Origin: an uncultured Alistipes sp.
GTDB lineage: Bacteria; Bacteroidota; Bacteroidia; Bacteroidales; Rikenellaceae
Length of the DNA: 38,424 nt
Assembly (NCBI GenBank): GCA_905213895.1
Contig: CAJMKE010000018.1
Coordinates: 1-38,424 of the forward strand
Direction of reading: 5' to 3'
This document shows positions 1-7,394 of the stretch, piece by piece. The notes under the pieces are model-generated. The model was not told where the DNA came from. It made no database searches and was given only the letters and a program-made list of their open reading frames with translations. The translations under genes were made by a program, and so were the position numbers. Positions within the stretch are counted from its first letter, which is position 1; every line of letters begins with the position of its first letter.

Positions 1-90
1 GGCGCCACTGGGGCCCCCGCCCTAATTAAACACTTTACGGATTTTATGGGCTTAAATGTGTACGCCCCCCACTATGGGCGGCGGCAAATC
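1..90. other. Left edge, no gene seen
   Basis: These 90 bases lie downstream of rlmN at the window edge. I see no open frame, RNA or repeat that I can support here. Confidence 0.4.
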
Positions 91-1101
91 CTATCTCTCC
101 TCCGCGCTGAGCAGTCCGCAGGCTGCCTTTATATCCTCGCCGCGCGAAGCACGGATTGTAGTCATTATCCCGCGCGCCGTCAGCGAATCACGAAAAGCGA
201 CCATCGCCGCATCGTCGGGCGAAAAGTAGGGCGAATCGGGAATCTTATGAAATCTGATTAGGTTTATGCGGCACTTTATCCCGTTCAGCAGGCGGCACAA
301 CTCGCGCACGTGGCGCGGCGAATCGTTCAGCCCGCTCATCACGATATACTCGAACGACACGCGCCGCTGGTGCGAAAAGTCGTAGTCGCGCAGTATCGCC
401 ACGACGTCCGCTATCGGATACGCCCGCTCTATCGGCATCACCTCGGCACGTTCGTCGTGAAACGGATTGTGAAGACTCACAGCCAGATGAACGTTGGTGG
501 AGTCGAGGAACCGGCGCAACTCGCGGGCGACGCCGGCGGTAGAGACCGTGATGCGCGTCGGCGACCATCCGTAGCCCCACTCCGACGTCAGCACGTCGAG
601 CGCGCGCAGCACCTCGCCGGTATTGTCGAGCGGCTCGCCCATGCCCATGAACACCACGTTGGTAAGGCGGTCGCGCTCGGGCAGCGAGGCTATCTGATTG
701 AGGATGTCGCATGCCGACAGCGAGTGGCGCAGCCCCAGACGCCCCGTGGCGCAGAAACGGCAACCCATGCGGCAGCCCGCCTGCGACGAAACGCACAGCG
801 TCGCACGGTCGCCGTCGGGAATGTATGCCGACTCGACGAACTCGCCCTCCGAAGTGCGGTAGAGATATTTTTTAGTCCCGTCAGCCGAGGTCTGCACCCG
901 CTGCGGAGCGGACAATCCGACCGTGTAACGCTCGGCGAGCAGCGCGCGGTTGCGCAGCGAAAGGTCGCTCATGGCGTCTATTCCGGTCGCGCCGCGGCGG
1001 TAGAGCCAGCCGGCAATCTGCCCGGCGGCGAAACGCGGCATACCGAGTTCGGCGCATATCGCCTGCAACTCCGCAATGCTCTTTCCGTAAAGTTGTTCCA
1101 T
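91..1101 (-). CDS. rlmN: 23S rRNA (adenine-2503-C2)-methyltransferase RlmN
   Basis: Radical-SAM enzyme of 336 residues that methylates C2 of A2503 in 23S rRNA and A37 of some tRNAs in the cytoplasm. The radical-SAM cluster motif is visible as C110-x3-C114-x2-C117 (CRMGCRFC). It is followed by the family signature MGMGEPLDN, and the conserved methyl-carrying cysteine lies near the C-terminus in KAACGLL (about C328). The frame stays open upstream to 1158, but I choose the ATG at 1101 (MEQLYGKS) because it fits the usual family start and the extension runs into a dispersed palindromic repeat. It appears to be a single-gene unit, divergent from the tonB-family gene. Assignment is firm. Confidence 0.96.
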   Translation of the reverse strand: MEQLYGKSIAELQAICAELGMPRFAAGQIAGWLYRRGATGIDAMSDLSLRNRALLAERYTVGLSAPQRVQTSADGTKKYLYRTSEGEFVESAYIPDGDRATLCVSSQAGCRMGCRFCATGRLGLRHSLSACDILNQIASLPERDRLTNVVFMGMGEPLDNTGEVLRALDVLTSEWGYGWSPTRITVSTAGVARELRRFLDSTNVHLAVSLHNPFHDERAEVMPIERAYPIADVVAILRDYDFSHQRRVSFEYIVMSGLNDSPRHVRELCRLLNGIKCRINLIRFHKIPDSPYFSPDDAAMVAFRDSLTARGIMTTIRASRGEDIKAACGLLSAEER

Positions 1102-1153
1102 TCCGTTCCCAATGATAGTCTTTCGGCATTCCGTTCGTAGCGACCCGCCACCC

Positions 1154-1213
1154 GTCATGTTGAGCGCAAGCGAAACATCTATGTTTCAGATTCTTCGCTT
1201 CGCTCAGAATGAC
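1154..1213. repeat. 60-bp imperfect palindromic dispersed repeat
   Basis: The ends GTCATgttgAGCG and CGCTcagaATGAC are inverted copies of each other (11 of 13 match). The centre holds a second small palindrome, GAAACATcTATGTTTC. From memory, the core reading CATTCTGAGCGAAGCGAAG on the minus strand resembles a dispersed repeat seen in many bacterial genomes; I could not check this. The rest of 1102-1423 holds only a candidate -7 box. Confidence 0.6.
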
Positions 1214-1341
1214 AAATCATCCGTCATGAAGACGATTCGGCGACGGCGGAATACTGAATCACAATTCCCGTAAACCGATGCAAAAGTAGAGAAAAAACAT
1301 CATTTTTTGGCGTCGGCTGTAATTTTTTGAATTATTATACC

Positions 1342-1349
1342 TATATTTG
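1342..1349 (+). promoter_or_regulatory. Candidate -7 box for the tonB-family gene
   Basis: TATATTTG matches the Bacteroidetes -7 consensus TAnnTTTG and lies 74 bases before the start codon. A TTTG at 1326-1329 is too close to serve as a normal -33 box, so only the -7 element is supported. Confidence 0.35.
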
Positions 1350-1423
1350 TAACTGAATATGCCTTGCAGAGGTCGCTGCGACCCCGAGGGCTGCAATCGA
1401 ACAAACGTAAAATATACTTATAA

Positions 1424-2107
1424 ATGGAACTCAAAAAGAACCCTAAGGTAGACCTCCAAAACAAGCGGGGCATATTGCTCGAAATCGGCTTGATTGTTGC
1501 TTTGGCAGTCGTAATAGGCGCATTCCTTTACACGCCTAAGGAAGTTCGCGTCGAGAAAATCGACATGAATTACGGTCCGGTAGAAGAAGAAATCACCGAA
1601 ATCACCCGTCAGGACCAGAAACCGCCTGAGCCTCCTAAGAAGACCGAGATTACGGTCATCACCGACATTCTCAACATCGTTACCAACGATACCAAAATCA
1701 CCACGGACATCGGTTTCGCCGAGTTCGAGGAGGATATCGAAATCGTACAGCAGGTAGCGGTTCAGGAGGAGGAAATCGAGGAGGAGCAGATTTTCTACAA
1801 AGTCGAAACCATGCCTTCGTTCATGGGCGGCGACCTCACCACGTTCCGCAACTGGGTGCAGGGCAAGGTGAAGTATCCGCAGTTGGCGCAGGAGAACAAT
1901 ATCTCGGGTCGAGTACTGCTGATGTTCGTCGTCGAGAAGGACGGTTCGCTGACCAACATCGAGGTTCTCCAAACTCCGGACAGTTCGCTGTCGGAGGAGG
2001 CTATCCGCGTGTTGAAGACCTCTCCTAAATGGACGCCGGGCAAGCAGCGCAACCAGTCGGTTCGCGTGAAGTACACGCTGCCTATCGACTTCCGTATTCA
2101 GAACTAA
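1424..2107 (+). CDS. TonB-family energy transducer
   Basis: A 227-residue inner-membrane protein expected to carry proton-motive energy from an ExbB/ExbD motor to outer-membrane TonB-dependent receptors. A short cytoplasmic start is followed by one membrane segment at about residues 17-37, a proline/acid-rich periplasmic spacer (KPPEPPKK, then EEEIEEEQ), and a C-terminal TonB domain from about residue 130. That domain contains the conserved FxGGDLTTFRNWV and YPQLAQENNISGRV stretches and ends in an SPKWTPGKQ region. It stands alone here; a matching exbB/exbD operon lies at 23513-25850. The specific receptor partners cannot be told from this window. Confidence 0.92.
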   Translation: MELKKNPKVDLQNKRGILLEIGLIVALAVVIGAFLYTPKEVRVEKIDMNYGPVEEEITEITRQDQKPPEPPKKTEITVITDILNIVTNDTKITTDIGFAEFEEDIEIVQQVAVQEEEIEEEQIFYKVETMPSFMGGDLTTFRNWVQGKVKYPQLAQENNISGRVLLMFVVEKDGSLTNIEVLQTPDSSLSEEAIRVLKTSPKWTPGKQRNQSVRVKYTLPIDFRIQN

Positions 2108-2127
2108 CGGCAACGCATTCGGAATCA

Positions 2128-2159
2128 GGCTGTCTACATTTTGTATGGCAGCCTTTTTT
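2128..2159 (+). terminator. Rho-independent terminator after the tonB-family gene
   Basis: A stem formed by GGCTGTC and GGCAGCC arms, extended by TAC/GTA, is followed directly by six T residues. It sits 20 bases after the stop codon. Confidence 0.8.
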
Positions 2160-2178
2160 CTCATAAAAACCACGCTTG

Positions 2179-3402
2179 ATGACAGACAACAGAAACAAGA
2201 CGGCACCGACCGAAGCGCAACCGGCGGCATCCGACACCGAACGTGCGGTACTCGTCGCCGTCATCCGCGACGGGCAGGAGCAGCGGCAGGCGGAGGAGTT
2301 CCTCGCCGAACTCGAATTCCTCGCCGAGACCGCATCTATAACGACCGTGCGCCGGTTCACGCAGCGCATGGCGCAGCCGTCGTCGCGCATCTACGTCGGA
2401 CCGGGCAAACTCGAAGAGATTGCCGCCTACTGCGAGCAGGAGTGTATCGACGTGGCGATTTTCGACGACGAACTCTCGCCGTCGCAGACACGCAACATCG
2501 AAAAGGCGATGCCATGCCGCGTCATCGACCGCACGCGGCTGATTCTCGACATATTCCGTTCGCGGGCGCAGACCGCCTACGCCAAAACGCAGGTCGAACT
2601 CGCCCATTGCGAATACATGCTGCCGCGTCTCGCCGGCTTGTGGACCCACCTCGAACGACAGCGGGGCGGCACGGGAACCCGCGGCGGAGCGGGTGAGCGC
2701 GAAATCGAGACCGACCGCCGAATCGTGCGCAACCGCATCGCGAAACTCAAAGAGGATTTGCGCAAAATCGACCGCCAGATGGCTGTGCAGCGTTCCAACC
2801 GCGGCAGCATGGTGCGCGTGTCGCTCGTCGGCTATACCAACGTCGGCAAATCGACGCTGATGAACCTGATTTCCAAAAGCGAAGTCTTCGCCGAGAACAA
2901 ACTCTTCGCCACGCTCGACACCACGGTGCGCAAGGTCGTGTTCGACAACCTGCCGTTCCTGCTCTCGGACACGGTAGGTTTCATCCGCAAACTGCCGACC
3001 GAACTGATCGAGTCGTTCAAATCGACGCTCGACGAGGTGCGCGAAGCTGACCTGCTGATTCACGTGGTCGATATTTCGCACCCGCAGTTCGAGGAGCAGA
3101 TAGACGTCGTGAAACAGACGTTGCAGGACATCGGGGCAGGCGACAAGCCGGTGTACCTCGTCTTCAACAAAATCGACGCCTATACCTATATTAAGAAAGA
3201 GGAGGACGACCTGACGCCCGCCACGCGCGAGAACCTTTCGCTCGACGACCTGCGCGAGAGTTGGTTCGCCAAGCAGAATACGCCGTGCATCTTCATCTCG
3301 GCGCAGGAGAAGACCAATATCGACAAGTTCCGCCGCGACCTCTACGGAATGGTGCGCGAGATACACTGCGGACGCTATCCGTTCAACAATTTTCTGTATT
3401 AG
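2179..3402 (+). CDS. hflX: GTPase HflX
   Basis: Ribosome-associated GTPase of 407 residues that splits stalled or stress-inactivated 70S ribosomes in related bacteria. The N-terminal HflX domain includes VGPGKLEEI-like sequence (YVGPGKLEEI) and a glycine-rich linker (GGTGTRGGAGERE). The G domain follows with G1 GYTNVGKST at about residue 218, G3 DTVGFI and G4 NKID. A TTG sits one codon before the ATG, but I use the ATG at 2179. The upp gene follows 23 bases after the stop on the same strand, so the two may be co-transcribed. Assignment is firm. Confidence 0.95.
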   Translation: MTDNRNKTAPTEAQPAASDTERAVLVAVIRDGQEQRQAEEFLAELEFLAETASITTVRRFTQRMAQPSSRIYVGPGKLEEIAAYCEQECIDVAIFDDELSPSQTRNIEKAMPCRVIDRTRLILDIFRSRAQTAYAKTQVELAHCEYMLPRLAGLWTHLERQRGGTGTRGGAGEREIETDRRIVRNRIAKLKEDLRKIDRQMAVQRSNRGSMVRVSLVGYTNVGKSTLMNLISKSEVFAENKLFATLDTTVRKVVFDNLPFLLSDTVGFIRKLPTELIESFKSTLDEVREADLLIHVVDISHPQFEEQIDVVKQTLQDIGAGDKPVYLVFNKIDAYTYIKKEEDDLTPATRENLSLDDLRESWFAKQNTPCIFISAQEKTNIDKFRRDLYGMVREIHCGRYPFNNFLY

Positions 3403-3425
3403 ACAACTTAAAACACCGAATAACC

Positions 3426-4082
3426 ATGCTGCATATCATCGACCAACAAAATTCGCTGCTCAACAAATTCATCGCAGAGTTGCGCGACAAGGAGATTCAG
3501 AAAGACTCGATGCGCTTCCGCCGCAACATCGAACGCATCGGCGAAATCGCCGCATTCGAGGTTTCCAAAGAGTTGAACTACCGTTCCAAAATCGTCGAAA
3601 CGCCGCTCGGCAAGGCGACCGTAATGTCAATTAGTGACACAGTGGTTCTGGCGACTATTCTGCGTGCCGGACTGCCGTTCCACCAGGGATTCCTCAACTA
3701 TTTCGACGACGCCGAGAACGCCTTCGTGTCGGCATACCGCAAAAGCACGTTCGACGGCAAGTTCATAATCAAGGTCGAGTACATCTCGTGCGGAAGTCTG
3801 GAAGGCAAGACGCTGATTCTCGTAGACCCGATGCTCGCCACGGGTTCGTCGCTCGTCGCCGCCTACGAGGCTCTGTGCGAGAAGGGCGGACAGCCTGCGC
3901 ACACCCACTTCGTGTCGGTGCTTGCGAGCCGTCAGGGCGTGGATTACGTATTGGAGCATACCGACCAGGAGCGCACGTCGCTGTGGTGCGCCACTGTGGA
4001 TGACCACCTCAACGACCGCAAGTACATCGTCCCGGGTTTGGGCGATGCAGGCGACCTCGCTTTCGGCGAGAAAATCGGATAG
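3426..4082 (+). CDS. upp: Uracil phosphoribosyltransferase
   Basis: A 218-residue cytosolic enzyme that makes UMP from uracil and PRPP in pyrimidine salvage. The PRPP-binding loop is visible as LVDPMLATGSS at about residues 132-142, and ILRAGLPF, another family signature, lies upstream at about residue 78. The C-terminal PGLGDAGDLAFG matches the uracil-binding end of the family. It is the last gene of the hflX-upp pair and ends just before a strong bidirectional hairpin. Confidence 0.94.
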   Translation: MLHIIDQQNSLLNKFIAELRDKEIQKDSMRFRRNIERIGEIAAFEVSKELNYRSKIVETPLGKATVMSISDTVVLATILRAGLPFHQGFLNYFDDAENAFVSAYRKSTFDGKFIIKVEYISCGSLEGKTLILVDPMLATGSSLVAAYEALCEKGGQPAHTHFVSVLASRQGVDYVLEHTDQERTSLWCATVDDHLNDRKYIVPGLGDAGDLAFGEKIG

Positions 4083-4099
4083 GACAAAAGAGGGGCAAA

Positions 4100-4127
4100 A
4101 GAGGGCTGACGTTTTCGTCAGCCCTCT
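4100..4127. terminator. Bidirectional terminator between upp and prmA
   Basis: A perfect 12-bp stem, AGAGGGCTGACG with its complement, closes a TTTT loop. The plus strand continues with a short T run and the minus strand with CTTTT. It separates two convergent genes. Confidence 0.85.
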
Positions 4128-4128
4128 G

Positions 4129-4194
4129 CTTTAAGGACCTTAAAGACTTTAAGGACTTTAAGGTCATTAGGGTCGCGCCGCCGATTCCGGCGGC
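4129..4194. repeat. 9-bp TTAA repeat array plus GC hairpin
   Basis: Units of the type CTTTAAGGA/CCTTAAAGA run with a 9-bp period from 4129 to about 4174. The array contains a dyad where the unit orientation flips. It is followed at 4177-4194 by a GC-rich hairpin, GCCGCCG-attc-CGGCGGC. It lies between the 3' ends of two convergent genes. Confidence 0.8.
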
Positions 4195-4209
4195 TTCAAC
4201 ATCATCTCT

Positions 4210-5040
4210 TTACCCCTTGCGGAAACTGAGTGCCGCCCAGCCGTCGCGGTGAACGGTGCGACCGTCCGCAAGTCCGCGCTCATACGCCGCCTCGCGCATG
4301 GCGTCGATGTCGGCATCGAGAAATCCGCTCATGAATATCTCGCCGCCGTCGTTCAGGGCGCGCAGGTAGGCATCCATATCGTGCAGCAGGATATTGCGGT
4401 TGATGTTGGCGAGGATGAAGTCGTAGTGCCGACCCTCGACAGCCGAAGCGTCGCCCAGCATCGGTGAAATCCGCTCCGCCACGCCGTTCGTGCGGATATT
4501 CTCACAACAGTTCTCGTAGGCGAAATCGTCGATGTCCACGGCATCCACCGCCGCGGCGCCGCGCTTCACGGCGGCGATAGCCAGCACGCCCGTTCCGCAG
4601 CCCATGTCGAGTCCGCGGCGACCCGCGACGTCGGCATCGAGCAGCATCGCGACCATCATGTGCGTCGTGGCGTGATGCCCCGTGCCGAACGACATTTTAG
4701 GCATGATGACGATTTCGAAATCGCAGTCGGGGCGGGCAGGATGGAACGGCGCGCGAATCATCGCCCGTCCGTCCACGTCCACCGGTTCGAAATTGCTCTC
4801 CCACAACGCATTCCAGTTCTGCGCCTCAATCTGCACGTAGCGGCTGTCCGTGATGCCGTAGCGGCGCAGTATCCCGTCGGCGTCCTCCTTGCAATCGACG
4901 AGCCGGCTCTGCGGGATATATGCTTTGAGCGTGCCGCGCTCGGCGACGAAACTTTCGAACGGCAGTTCCGAGAGTTCCGCTGTCAGTATCTCCGCCGTTT
5001 CGGAATCGGAAACGGCAATGTTGAGTTCAACGTAATCCAT
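4210..5040 (-). CDS. prmA: Ribosomal protein L11 methyltransferase
   Basis: A 276-residue SAM-dependent enzyme that methylates lysines and the N-terminus of ribosomal protein L11. The N-terminal substrate-recognition part (residues 1-95) is followed by the linker MPKMSFGTGHHATT at 113-126, SAM motif I DMGCGTGVL at 145-153 and the motif LANINRN at 210-216. The frame is open far upstream on this strand, but that region is the antisense of xerD, and MDYVELNI at 5040 is the normal start. It is divergent from xerD with only 54 bases between the start codons. Confidence 0.93.
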   Translation of the reverse strand: MDYVELNIAVSDSETAEILTAELSELPFESFVAERGTLKAYIPQSRLVDCKEDADGILRRYGITDSRYVQIEAQNWNALWESNFEPVDVDGRAMIRAPFHPARPDCDFEIVIMPKMSFGTGHHATTHMMVAMLLDADVAGRRGLDMGCGTGVLAIAAVKRGAAAVDAVDIDDFAYENCCENIRTNGVAERISPMLGDASAVEGRHYDFILANINRNILLHDMDAYLRALNDGGEIFMSGFLDADIDAMREAAYERGLADGRTVHRDGWAALSFRKG

Positions 5041-5057
5041 TATTATGTAAAATTTCG

Positions 5058-5086
5058 TATCTTTGTATTCAAGTTGCGCAAAAGTA
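5058..5086. promoter_or_regulatory. Two opposed -7 boxes between prmA and xerD
   Basis: TATCTTTG at 5058-5065 on the plus strand and TACTTTTG at 5086-5079 on the minus strand both fit TAnnTTTG. They are 13 bases apart and point away from each other, toward xerD and prmA respectively. Clear -33 TTTG boxes are not seen for either. Confidence 0.5.
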
Positions 5087-5094
5087 ATCATAAA

Positions 5095-5991
5095 ATGGCG
5101 GAAAGCAGCGAAAAATGGCGAAAAACGGCGGTTTCCTACCGCTCCTACATCCGGTTGGAGAAGCACTTGTCGCCGAACACGGTCGAGGCGTACATGCGCG
5201 ACCTCGAAGATTTTTCGCACTACATCATGCACTGGTTCGACGTGCCGCCGGTCAAGGTAGAACCGTTCATGATAGAGCGTTTCATGGCTTTTCTGTTCGA
5301 CCGCGACCGCAAGAAGACGTCGCAGGCGCGGATGTTGAGCAGCATAAAGAGTTTCTACAACTATCTGCTGCTCAACGATAAAATCGACGTTCTGCCGACG
5401 GAGTTCATCATCGGTCCGAAGGCGGGACGTCATGTTCCCGACACACTGTCGATAGAGGAGGTAGACCGCATCATAGGCTCGGTGGACGTGCAGACGACGA
5501 ACGGGCGGCGCAACCGAGCGATACTCGAAGTCCTCTATTCGTGCGGGCTGCGGGTATCGGAACTCACCTCGCTGCGCATGTGCGACCTCTTTTTCGGCGA
5601 AGGCTACATACGCGTCGCCGGCAAGGGCGACAAACAACGGCTCGTACCCGTGAGCAGGACGGCGCGCGAATACATATACTCCTACCTCGACGACCGCAAG
5701 GAGAAGAAGTGGGGCAGCAAGAACAGCGTCTTCCTCAGCAACCGCGGCAAGGCGATAACGCGCATCATGGTGTTCAACATCATCCGTCAGGCGGTCGAGC
5801 GGGCGGGCATCGACAAGCAGGTCAGCCCCCACACGTTCCGTCATTCGTTCGCGACGCATCTGCTGGCGGGCGGGGCGAGCATCCGTCAGGTGCAGGAGAT
5901 GCTGGGACACGAGAGCATAGTTACCACCGAAATATACACCCATCTCGACACGTCGCGGCTGCGCGAGACGGTCGAAAAACTGTCGGTCTGA
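5095..5991 (+). CDS. xerD: Tyrosine recombinase XerD/XerC type
   Basis: A 298-residue site-specific recombinase expected to resolve chromosome dimers at dif. The N-terminal SAM-like core-binding domain covers about residues 8-95 and the catalytic domain about 115-295. All catalytic residues are visible: R153 (GLRVSEL), K177 (AGKGDK), H246 and R249 (HTFRH), H272 (GHESI) and the nucleophile Y281 (EIYTHL). It is of chromosomal Xer length and lies in a housekeeping context, so a mobile-element integrase is unlikely. XerD and XerC cannot be told apart with certainty from this one gene. recO follows 6 bases later. Confidence 0.93.
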   Translation: MAESSEKWRKTAVSYRSYIRLEKHLSPNTVEAYMRDLEDFSHYIMHWFDVPPVKVEPFMIERFMAFLFDRDRKKTSQARMLSSIKSFYNYLLLNDKIDVLPTEFIIGPKAGRHVPDTLSIEEVDRIIGSVDVQTTNGRRNRAILEVLYSCGLRVSELTSLRMCDLFFGEGYIRVAGKGDKQRLVPVSRTAREYIYSYLDDRKEKKWGSKNSVFLSNRGKAITRIMVFNIIRQAVERAGIDKQVSPHTFRHSFATHLLAGGASIRQVQEMLGHESIVTTEIYTHLDTSRLRETVEKLSV

Positions 5992-5997
5992 ACTGCG

Positions 5998-6723
5998 ATG
6001 AAGAGTTACAAGGCACGCGGAATAGTCCTCAACACCGTCAAGTACGGCGACACGTCGATGGTCGCCCATCTGCTCACCGACGCTTTCGGGCGGCAGAGTT
6101 ACATGGTGCAGGGCGTCAGGTCGTCGAAGGGCAGGGGGTCGAAAATGGCTCTTTTCCAGCCCATGTTCGCTCTCGAATACGAGGGTCTGTCATCGCCGAA
6201 AATGGAGATGCACCGTCTGCGCGAGGTACGCAACGGCATACTGCTCAAATCGATGCCTTACGACGTGCGCAAATCGACGATTGCGCTCTTCATGGCGGAG
6301 TCGCTCTACCGCCTTATCGGCGAGAGCGAGGCGAACCAGCCGTTGTTCGACTTCGTGTGGGGGTCGGTAGAGGCTCTCGACGAGTTGCAGGAGGGGGTCG
6401 CCAATTTTCATCTGTGGTTTCTCGCCAACATCAGCCGCTTTTTAGGATTCAGCCCCGGTAACGAGTATACGGCGGGGTCGTGGTTCGACATGCGCGAGGG
6501 GTTGTTCACGCCCGTGATGCCGCTGCACGACAACGTGATATGCTGCGAATACGCCGAAGTGTTCCGCGACCTGCTCGAATGCGACGTGCGCTGTCTGGGC
6601 GAAATCGGGCTGAACCGCAAACAGCGGGTTGAGATTCTCGACGCGCTGGTCGCCTACTACACCGTCCACCTCGACTCCATACGCCATGTGCAGTCGATAA
6701 GGATATTGCAGGAGGTTTTCTGA
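5998..6723 (+). CDS. recO: DNA repair protein RecO
   Basis: A 241-residue recombination mediator that works with RecR to load RecA on SSB-covered single-stranded DNA and to anneal strands. The N-terminal OB-fold begins with the typical KARGIVLNTVKYGDTSMV and the helical C-terminal part includes NFHLWFLANISRFLGFSP, both characteristic of the family. It starts 6 bases after the xerD stop, so the two are very probably one transcript. Confidence 0.92.
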   Translation: MKSYKARGIVLNTVKYGDTSMVAHLLTDAFGRQSYMVQGVRSSKGRGSKMALFQPMFALEYEGLSSPKMEMHRLREVRNGILLKSMPYDVRKSTIALFMAESLYRLIGESEANQPLFDFVWGSVEALDELQEGVANFHLWFLANISRFLGFSPGNEYTAGSWFDMREGLFTPVMPLHDNVICCEYAEVFRDLLECDVRCLGEIGLNRKQRVEILDALVAYYTVHLDSIRHVQSIRILQEVF

Positions 6724-6748
6724 AAGAAAGCACAATACTCCGAGAGAC

Positions 6749-6793
6749 ATTAAGGTCGTTAGGGACTTTAAGGACCTTAAAATCCTTAAAGAC
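6749..6793. repeat. 9-bp TTAA repeat array
   Basis: Five units such as ATTAAGGTC, CTTTAAGGA and CCTTAAAAT run between the convergent ends of recO and the PepSY-like gene. The orientation of the units flips in the middle, creating a dyad. Confidence 0.75.
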
Positions 6794-6794
6794 G

Positions 6795-6824
6795 AAAAAG
6801 GCTGATGCGTTATCCGCATCAGCC
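6795..6824 (-). terminator. Terminator of the PepSY-like gene
   Basis: A perfect 10-bp stem GGCTGATGCG/CGCATCAGCC with a 5-base loop is followed on the minus strand by CTTTTTC. It therefore ends transcription arriving from the gene at 6871-7308. Confidence 0.8.
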
Positions 6825-6870
6825 ATAAGCCCCGAAACCGGCGGCATCCGGTTGCCGGAAGTCATCGGAA

Positions 6871-7308
6871 CTATTTCGCGGCGTTCACGAAATCGCCGTT
6901 CTTGTCGAAATTGAGGACGGTCTTGTCGGAAAGATAGACCTTATAGCCGTCGGTCGTGGTCTTCATGCCCGTAACCGGCTTGCCCGAATAACGGTTGTTC
7001 ACGTAGGTGCGGATGTTGGCAGGAAGAGCCGATGCAGGCACCGAACCGTTCTTCATGACAATCTCCGAGCATTCGCCCGAACCGCCCTCGAACGAGACCT
7101 TATTGCCGCTGTTGAAATAGACGGTGTACTTGTTCCATGTCGATTCGCGGTCCATTTCGACATTCTTGACCTTCTCCGACGGGAAATTGCGGCGGATGAA
7201 CTCCTGCGAATTGGCAGGCAACTTGTCGAAATCGACGTTTTGAGGTGCAGCGGTTGCGCAGAAAACAGCCGCAGCCGCACATGCCAGACAGAATAAAAAC
7301 TTTTTCAT
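6871..7308 (-). CDS. Secreted PepSY-like (DUF2874-type) protein
   Basis: A 145-residue exported protein. A signal peptide (MKKFLFCLACAAAAVFCATA) is followed by two beta-rich units of the PepSY-like type. These are marked by FDKLPANSQEFIRRNFP at about residue 28 and LPANIRTYVNNRY at about 98, ending in VLNFDKNGDFV. Proteins of this kind are common in Bacteroidetes and have been likened to beta-lactamase-inhibitor folds, but no function is established. An ATG two codons upstream is possible; I use the one directly before the lysines. A paralogue lies at 10768-11208. Confidence 0.85.
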   Translation of the reverse strand: MKKFLFCLACAAAAVFCATAAPQNVDFDKLPANSQEFIRRNFPSEKVKNVEMDRESTWNKYTVYFNSGNKVSFEGGSGECSEIVMKNGSVPASALPANIRTYVNNRYSGKPVTGMKTTTDGYKVYLSDKTVLNFDKNGDFVNAAK

Positions 7309-7394
7309 AAACATAAATTTTAATTTGTAAAAAGGCATATTCCGAAAAGCAAAATATATGCCACTTTCGGGTACGAAAGCGGCATGGAGTGGGC

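Noticed and set aside
1102..1158. Longer N-terminus of RlmN
   Set aside because: The extra 19 residues reach the edge of the dispersed palindrome and are not part of the family; MEQLYGKS is a normal start.
5095..5991. Integrase of a mobile element
   Set aside because: Length, position before recO and lack of any att sequence nearby fit a chromosomal Xer recombinase.
5041..6069. Minus-strand open frame extending PrmA upstream
   Set aside because: It is the antisense of xerD and the start of recO, which have full catalytic motifs; PrmA starts at 5040.
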